The notes beneath the pieces were generated by a model, which worked only from the letters and a program-made list of their open reading frames with translations, did not search any database and was not told where the DNA came from. Shown here piece after piece: positions 54,690 to 64,000 of a DNA stretch of 64,000 bases (its first letter is position 1; the number at the start of each line of letters is the position of its first letter). The position numbers were made by a program, and so were the translations under genes. This DNA comes from Anaeromyces robustus (Eukaryota; Neocallimastigomycota; Neocallimastigomycetes; Neocallimastigales; Neocallimastigaceae): NCBI GenBank assembly GCA_002104895.1, contig MCFG01000150.1:40001-104000 (forward strand), read 5' to 3'.

Positions 54690-54698
54690 TTCAAATTA

Positions 54699-56090
<1,392 letters not shown>

Positions 56091-56427
56091 TTTTTTATAG
56101 ACTTATCATATAATATTCATATGAATGTATCGGAATTATATTCCATGTCATTTCGGCGTCGACGCCCTCGGTATGTTCACATATTTTACATTTGTACTTA
56201 AGCCCTAACTTAATAACGAGTCCAGTCTATAAGCCCCACACATAAACAATGGTTTACCAAGGAAACAGTCCAATAATAGAACCGTACCCCACATTATTGA
56301 GACTTAGTTCTACTCAATATACTAATATTATTTTATGAGGCTTAACCTGAAACAACCATTTTATCACTATGTATAACCTGTTAAGGAGAAAATCACTATG
56401 CTTGGGGTAGAAGTGATGCCTAGCCTT
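56091..56427 (+). ncRNA. GC-richer hairpin-rich element, copy 2
   Basis: Aligns end to end with 4131-4508, with conserved blocks listed there. It is shorter by about 40 bp, mainly because it lacks the TGAGGCGT/ACGCCTCA hairpin and part of the following region. Stems seen: 56106-56112 with 56118-56124, GGAAT/ATTCC, GGCGTCGACGCC, CAATAAT/ATTATTG, and a terminal hairpin ATCACT (56392-56397) with AGTGAT (56412-56417) enclosing the invariant TGCTTGGGGTAGA. At this last stem T56393-A56416 corresponds to C4466-G4490 in copy 1, a compensatory change, though two other pairs of the same stem are mismatched in copy 1. It is not flanked by a gene that explains it. Identity is unknown. Confidence 0.5.
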
Positions 56428-57171
56428 GTTTCATACATAATTTTCTTATATATAAATTATTATTATTGTTATAAAAATAATAAAAAAAAATATAATAAAT
56501 TATTAATAAATGAAACAAAAAAAAAAAATACTTAAATAGTTTTATTATTAATAATTATAATTTATTAATAACTTGGTCAAAAATTAAAGTTTAAAATATA
56601 TCTAATAAATTTTAAGAATATACTTCCATGTTCACTGTGTCTCTTTACTCGAGAAAAGCGAGTACACACAAATACACTAACGATGAGGTTTTCATAAAAT
56701 ATAAAAAAATTTTTTTTATTACTATTGTTTTTTTTATTATTAAACAATATAAAGAAAATAAAAATACTACAAATGAAACACACCAATTAATTGTAATAAT
56801 GCATCATCTAGTTTATATCTACCAGATGGAACGTTGTTATTGTAATAAAAGTTATTTTAATAATATATATAGTTATATAAAAAGAAAAAACCAACTAATA
56901 AATTTATGCATTTTGATCTTTTTAAAATAAAATATAACAGAAATAAAAATAAAAAATAAACAAAATAATATTAGAACACTTTTTTTTTAAATATTTAATT
57001 GAATTTTAAATAGTTTTATTTATCTTGTCTTAAAAAAATATAAAATATAAAATTAACAATCTTTTCAAATATTGAAAAATTAATTAATTATAAATTTATT
57101 TGTTTTATTTTTTAATATAATTTTTTATATTTAAAATAAAAATTTATAATATATTTATATTTATATTTAAA
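56428..57171. other. AT-rich DNA with weak coding-like traces
   Basis: On the minus strand near 56764-56841 a piece reads VPSGRYKLDDALLQLIGVF and then meets a stop. Near 56610-56700 another frame reads VCTRFSRVKRHSEHGS. A hairpin TACTCG/CGAGTA lies at about 56646-56664. These may be decayed exons. No gene could be assembled. Confidence 0.35.
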
Positions 57172-59073
57172 TTAAAAAATAAATATTTGAAGAATGAAAT
57201 AAATAATGAGAATGAAAAATATATTTATGAATGATTGTTTTAAAATAGTTCCCGAACTATAATCTACATATTTTTCATCTATTTCTTTTAATACTTCAGA
57301 TGATGTTTTATTTCCATTCAAAAATTCATCTTTTATTTTTTCTCGGAAATAATCAGACCATAAATAATATTTATGCTCTTTAATTACTGGTCTTGTAATT
57401 AATTTTAATTTTTTTATTAAATCACAATCTACTTTTTCACATACTTCTTTATCATCATATAAGCTTGGAATAGTTGGTAATATATTAAATGAAAAATATT
57501 CATCTTTATTAAATTTAAGTAAACTTTTCTTTTGGATTTCTTTAGATGTTAAATGTTTTAATACCTTAAGTGCAATTTCTCTTGATTCTTTACTTATGTT
57601 TTTATTAATAGCTAAATTGATATTCGTTGAAACAGCAACAGATAAATCAGTCTTATTACCTGGAAGAATAGTATAATTTAAATCTTTATATAAGGATGTT
57701 ATATAATAATATTTAAAAAATATAAAATTTTTATTTTCTAAATAGGAATATGGTCTATCAACTGGTTCAAACATTGTATCTTAATCATCAATATTTGAAA
57801 GAACATATATATAATAAAATTAATATATAAAAACAAATTGTTAATATTATATAATTATTTTTTTTTAATAATTCTATAAAAGAATATATTTATTAGTAAT
57901 TACTTGACGAAATATTTTCTTTTATATCTTTAAGTTTATTTAATGCTTCTTCAGCATTTTTACTATCGAAATTAGGAAATGATGAATTAGTATTATCTCT
58001 GTATGAATCAATTAATTCATATAATGAAGTTGTTCCAAGATCTGAATCTAATATTAATTCAATTTAAATTAATAATTACAAAAAAATCGCAACAAAAAAA
58101 TAATAATAAATTAATAAAATTAATAATAACAAAATTTATAATAAGAATAATAAGAATAAGAATAAGAATAATATAATAATAATACAACGAATAGATTAAT
58201 AATAATGTAATTATATATTGTAATTATAATTTAGCATTACCTAAAAAGAATCCATCATATCCTACTAAATTTGTAGTTTCATTTTTCTTTTTTTCTTCAT
58301 CCAAAATATATTTTGTACTATTTAATAATTCATCCCATGTGGTAGGAACTTTTACATTATACTCATTTAATAACTCTTTATTATAATATAAAACTGGAAA
58401 ACGTAAATATAATGGCTAAATGATTATTATATATTATTGATTTAATAATTAATTATATTGTTAATAACCAAAAAATAAAAAAAAAAAAAGAATTTTTTTT
58501 TTTTCATTCTTTTAAATAAATAATTTTATTGAAATATTTATTATTAATATTTACCAATCCGTATAATTTACCATTATATTTTGGTAATATATTAGGATCG
58601 AACATTTCAATATATTCTTTGGGTAAATAATCATATAAATTTAAAAATTGTTCTCTATTATTGAATAACATCGCATCATTAATGAAAAATAAACTATAAT
58701 CACTATCCGTATTATATGAACTAAAGTGATGACTAACACTATCTTCTTCATTTTTTTGAAGATAATACATAGATTCTGAATATTGAGATATTTCTAGATT
58801 ATATTCAATTTCATCCATAAAATACTTAAATATTTCTTCTGTACTGATACTGTGATTATCAGTATCATAATCATCTCTAACATGAAAACAACCAATTGAT
58901 TCCGCCTTTCCTAAATCTCAAAAAAAAATTTTAAATATGTATATATATATTTAAATCTTAATTAAACTAAATAAATAAATTTTATATTATAAAATATATT
59001 AATATATTAATATTTATATAATACATAGAAAGGCCAGAAATAATATTAAAAAAAATAGCTTTTTTTTTCCCAT
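57172..59073 (-). CDS. solute-binding-domain receptor paralog with a single membrane helix, copy 3
   Basis: Minus-strand exons: 59025..59073, 58555..58916, 58241..58415, 57904..58047, 57172..57779; total 445 aa. Phases (1,0,1,1) and the 144-nt exon 4 match the two receptors at 29-36 kb. Signal peptide MGKKKLFFLILFLAFL, then a diverged solute-binding ectodomain: DSDYSLFFINDAMLF, LYDYLPKEYIEMFDP, NGKLYGL, VPTTWDELLNSTKYIL, NLVGYDGFF, KHLTSKEIQKK, and SLYDDKEVCEKVDCDL near the end of the domain. The protein ends with one helix (about 426-445, FINIFFILIIYFILQIFIF), which aligns with helix 1 of the receptors, and then stops with no cytosolic tail. No sequence for helices 2-7 is seen downstream. 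It may be a membrane-tethered binding protein or decoy, or a recent truncation. An upstream acceptor choice (TGAG at 58917-58920) avoids an in-frame stop. Confidence 0.75.
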
Positions 59074-59574
59074 TTTTAATAAAATTTTTATTTAAAGAGT
59101 TTTCAATTTATAAAAACTTTTATTATATATTGTAAAAAAAAAAAATTTTAGTATATTTTATTAATATAATATATATATTTGAAAAAAAATATATATATTT
59201 CATTATATCGGATATACCTACTAATATATAAAGAAGTTAATCACTATAATATAAATAGTTTTGATAATATTAAAAAAAAACCCAACTATTAAATGATCTT
59301 TAAAAGAAAAAAAAAACATTTAATATCAAAGAAAATTTTTCTAATGATATAAAAAAATATAACAATTAGAATTGTAATTTTATAATTATTTAAAAAAATG
59401 ATAATAATAAAATTACAATTTTCATTGTAATAATTTTTTATATCAGAAAAAAAATTTTTTTTTAAATTTATAATTATTGATAATTAATATTAATTACGAA
59501 TAATTGGATGTAATAAAAATTAATTATAATATTAAAATATTATTATAAATATTAAGAATTAATAAAAAATTATT

Positions 59575-59910
<336 letters not shown>

Positions 59911-60701
59911 TATATTTATTATTTACTTATTTATTTTATTTTTTTTTTCTTCTGAATATTTTTTTTAATTTATACTTATTTGAATTATTATAAAAAAAAA
60001 AGGAAAATAAAAAATTATTTATTTTAATTAATAAAATGAACAAAAAGACCCTCTTTATAATAATATTTACAACTTCTTTTTTATAGTTTTGTTTTAATGA
60101 TTAAAAATTTTATTATAAAATAAATAATTAATAATTAAATTATAAATATAGAAATATAAAATATTTCAAATGCAAATTTTTGATACATTTAGTAATTTCT
60201 ACTGAATACATTACATTAATAAAAAGTAATTATAAATGTATTTGAATCAAGAATAAAACAAAATAATAAAAAAATTTGGTAACATCAATAATTAAATTAT
60301 AATTTAATTAAATACATTAAATAAATGTACCATCTAATCCTCTTCTCTTTTTTACTAAAATAATTGAAAAAAAAAAAAGAAAAAAAAAGAAAAAAAAGAG
60401 AGAGAAATAATAAAAGAGTAAAATGAATAAAGAAATTAATTAGAAGAAAAGAAATTCTAAATTTTTTCCTTAAAAGTTTAAATCTAATTATTAAAGAATG
60501 CTTTACCTAAATTACCTAAACAATTTACAATTGAAAAGGAAAAACTAGTTAAACAAAATAAATTATCATTTAAAGTTTTAAAAATTTCAATTTAGTTAAT
60601 TAATTTTATTATATTACCAAATATAATCATTCATATATTTAATTTAATTGGATAAATTAATTTTAATTTATTGCATATTTTTCTATAAAGAATAATAATT
60701 G

Positions 60702-60831
<130 letters not shown>

Positions 60832-61213
60832 TACTTTTTAAATTACAAAACAAAAAAGAAAAAGGAAAAAAAAATAAAATAGAAAGATTTTTTAAAAGTA
60901 AAGAATGAAATTTCTTTAAAAAAGCAATCTATAAAATATACAAAATTATACAAAATTATACAAAATTAATTAAATAAAAATTAAAATAATTATTTATTTA
61001 ATTATTTTTTTTATAAATTAATAAATAATAATTATTTATTAATTTATAACATTTTCATATAGTATATTATTAATAAATTATAATATTATATATGAATTAA
61101 TTAGAAATAATTCAATTAAAAAATAAAAATATATATAATTTTAAATATTCCATTGGTTAATTAAAACTTAGAGAATAATAAAAACTTCATAAATATATAT
61201 TTATATAAAAAAA

Positions 61214-61726
61214 ATGAAATCATCTTACTATTTAATTGTATTAATTACCTTTGTTTTATCTTTTCTAAATAAAGTAAATGCAATCAACGTCAATGATTTT
61301 GAATTTGGAAAAGAAGGTCATTATTATATAAAAACTTCTTCATTATTAGTATTTAGTAATAAAGCATACTTGTCATCATGTCTTTATAATCAATCAAAAA
61401 AAAATATTAATTGTTACTTTAAAGATGAAAAATATAATTCGGAAAAATTATATGTAAATATTCCTTTATATCATATAGATGAATTTAAAGAAAATGATAT
61501 ACCCAAGTCATCTACAATATTTCATGCATTTATTAATGACTATCAAAATGATCAGTGTGTTAGTGATGAAATAGCTGCCACTTCTAGATTTGGAATAAAA
61601 GAGAATAAAAAAATGTATTTTAATAAAAATGAAAATTATGGAAATTGTTTCGAATTTGAAATGGAAGGTGTAAAAGAACCGAAAAGACTTTATTATTCTA
61701 CTGTTTTAATTGAAAAACAAAAATGA
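61214..61726 (+). CDS. small secreted four-cysteine protein, 170 aa
   Basis: A single-exon gene. Signal peptide 1-23 (ends KVNA). The mature protein of about 147 residues has normal complexity, unlike the repeat proteins of the window, and begins INVNDFEFGKEGHYYIKTSS. It has exactly four Cys (56, 67, 115, 145), enough for two disulfides, and alternating hydrophobic segments (SLLVFSNKAYL, LYVNIPLYHI, TIFHAFIND) that suggest a small β-rich domain. It has charged loops and ends in IEKQK without an anchor. No family is recognised. A binding domain or effector-like secreted protein is possible but not supported by any motif. It is convergent with nothing nearby; the neighbour at 57172-59073 is divergent across 2.1 kb of repeat DNA. 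Confidence 0.75.
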   Translation: MKSSYYLIVLITFVLSFLNKVNAINVNDFEFGKEGHYYIKTSSLLVFSNKAYLSSCLYNQSKKNINCYFKDEKYNSEKLYVNIPLYHIDEFKENDIPKSSTIFHAFINDYQNDQCVSDEIAATSRFGIKENKKMYFNKNENYGNCFEFEMEGVKEPKRLYYSTVLIEKQK

Positions 61727-64000
61727 TGGGAAAAAAATTAATTTATTTATAATATCAATTAATAATCATCCACTTGAATATATATTTTGTATAAAAAATT
61801 AAAAATAAAAATAAGAAGTAATAATAATAATAATAATAATAATTATTATTATTATTATTAATATTTTATCATCATAAAATAATTAAATATTATATAGATA
61901 AATAAATATTTAAATTATAGATGATATAGATAGTATATATAAAAATAAATTCAATTATTTAAATGTTTTATAAATTATATCATTATATAATAATTATATC
62001 CATTAAATTAAGAACTGAGAAAAAAAATGTTTAAATAATAATTTTTATTAATATAAAATACTAAAATAAAAAGATATTATATAAATTAAGAAAATATTAT
62101 AATAATAATAATTATTATTTTTTTTTTAATTTAAATTGAATTTAAACCACAAATTATAAATAATTATAATATTAACGAAGATATTATTATAATAATAATT
62201 TATTATAATAATTATATAAAGTAATAATAATAAATAATGTAAAGATAATAATTATATCAATTATGATAATTACAATAATATGATATAATAAATCATAAAT
62301 TAAGAAATAAATAATAAATAAATAAAAATAATATAGGATAATAATAAAAAGAGAAAGAGAAAGAAAAAACAATGAAATAAAAATAAAAATAATTTTATTA
62401 ATGTTTAGTTTAAATATTTACTTTTATTCTTAATATATATATAACAAAGTAAACTTTTATTTTTTGTTTTTGTTTTTGCTTTTGTTTTGTTTGTTTTGTT
62501 TTTTATTATTATTAATATATTTGTCTAATTTCCAATAAAAAAAATAATCCTAAAAATATTTCCTTGAAGGAATATAACACATTGATTAATATTTATCAAG
62601 CTACATAAATCATAAATATATATATTTAATTAACCATTATATTTAATAGTATGTACTTCAGTATAATTTCTTATTATATAGAAATTTTCTATATTATTAC
62701 TATTATCTTTGTAGGTCTATTGACAAGCAATTCAATAGAATATTTTTAAACAATATTATGCATTGCATATATAAATATTCCATCAAAACATAGCATTATT
62801 AAATGATTAATAAATTATTAAATAAATAAAATTATTAAAGTTATATAATTATACATATTATATCATTACAGTATGTAATGGGAAAAAAGAATTTCAAATC
62901 TTTCTTTAATAGTTATTCGAATTATATAATTCAACTATAATTAATAAAAATATTTTATTTTTATCGTTCAAATTAAAATAAGTTAACAACAATATATATA
63001 TAATTTTAACTAAAAATAATCATTAATTATTAATGAGTATTATATGATTATTTTTCAACTTGTGGTTATTATCATTATATACTTTCAAAAGAAAATTATA
63101 TTTAAAGAATTTATTTAGAGTAATTATAATATATATATATATATATATATATCTGTAGATTTATTAAAATTATTAAGATTAAAAATAAAAAAAAAAAAAA
63201 AAAAAAAAAAAGAAAAAAGAGAGAGGACCATATTTTTCTATTTTTTTATTTTTTAATCTTTTTTTTTTTTCTTTTCTTTTTTTATTCGATTTAATTTATA
63301 CCTAAAAATATATATATATATATATGTTTTTGTATATAGATAGATTTGTTTATATTTATCTCTGGTAAAATATATATATATAATAAAGCAAAATTAATAT
63401 ACATCTATGAATTCTTTTTTTTAAATATTATGAATTATTCACTCTATCCATAAAAAAAAAGCATATATATATATATAATAAATGCATAATACATGCAATT
63501 ATTATTTTATAATTTATATAATTAAAAATATATTCCATTTTTTTAAAAATATATATATAAAAGAGAGAGGAAAATAAAATAATATTATATAATTATCCTT
63601 TAATTTCAAAAAGATATCAATAATAATAAAAATAATATTGATATTTATAAATTCATAATACAATAAAAAGGAAGACAATAAATGAATATAAAATGTATTC
63701 TTTTTTTAATTTTTATCCTATTTCAGATATAAAATACTTTAATAATTTATTGATGTTAATAATCCATTAATAATATTAAAAATTAAAAAAAAAAAAAAAA
63801 AATCAATGTAAGAAAAAATATATAAAAAATATTTATATATAAAATAAAATATTATATACACATTTATATAATATTTAAAATATGTTTTATATATAATATT
63901 TAAATATTTTACAAATATATATTATACTTTAACTTGTATATTTATTAATTTTTGAAAATTTCAGTTAATATTCTATTATCGTTTTACATTATTTCATATA
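61727..64000. other. AT-rich DNA to window end, no gene seen
   Basis: AAT/ATT inverted patches near 61820-61860, an inverted pair TCTATTG/CAATAGA near 62717-62741, TA repeats near 63130-63152 and 63310-63325, and homopolymers. The open frame at 62187-62372 on the minus strand is AT translation. Confidence 0.6.

Noticed and set aside
56577-56930. Overlapping 69- and 100-codon open frames on both strands
   Set aside because: No start context or domain; only short coding-like pieces, noted as weak traces instead.

Overview
The window looks like a contig from an anaerobic gut fungus (Neocallimastigomycota). This rests on extremely AT-rich intergenic DNA made of homopolymers and TTA/TTTA microsatellites, short AT-rich GT-AG introns, receptors that join a bacterial-type solute-binding domain to seven membrane helices, an intronless clostridial-type aminotransferase, and several repetitive secreted proteins. 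A social amoeba is the main alternative. No organism-specific marker was found, so the assignment is inference. Gene density is low: nine genes that look intact, two broken divergent genes, one LINE fragment, several transposon-like repeats and two copies of an unexplained GC-richer element.

Layout. 478-1699: a two-exon, single-pass membrane protein with a Reeler-like ectodomain. 4131-4508: first copy of the GC-richer, hairpin-rich element. 8221-10474: a 55-bp palindromic element followed by a secreted acidic repeat protein. 11620-13352: two divergent, frameshifted pseudogenes. 14478-16694 (-): a secreted repeat protein. 22723-23211 (-): a small secreted Gly/Asn-rich protein. 25.7-28.7 kb: microsatellites and inverted-repeat elements. 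29236-36578: two tandem five-exon receptor genes. 37224-37622 (-): LINE remnant. 38520-40891 (-): a Cys- and Gly/Pro/Ser-repeat secreted protein with the same 55-bp element upstream. 48769-49875 (-): a secreted protein with WSWxW modules. 52456-53622: the aminotransferase. 54184-54689: a Mutator-like MITE with a 9-bp target-site duplication. 56091-56427: second copy of the GC-richer element. 57172-59073 (-): a third receptor-family gene that stops after its first membrane helix. 61214-61726: a small four-Cys secreted protein.

The genes do not form a pathway. Most products point to the cell surface or outside: three solute-binding ectodomain proteins, a Reeler membrane protein, and five secreted low-complexity proteins. 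In all five, the predicted signal peptide is followed at once by a [LIM]-P-x-P motif, and they share short peptide modules. The strongest candidates for something undescribed are this modular secreted family, its shared upstream element, and the paired GC-richer element, which shows two compensatory base-pair changes between its copies.

Exon boundaries were set by eye from GT/AG sites, reading phase and comparison between paralogs. Nothing was checked against a database.
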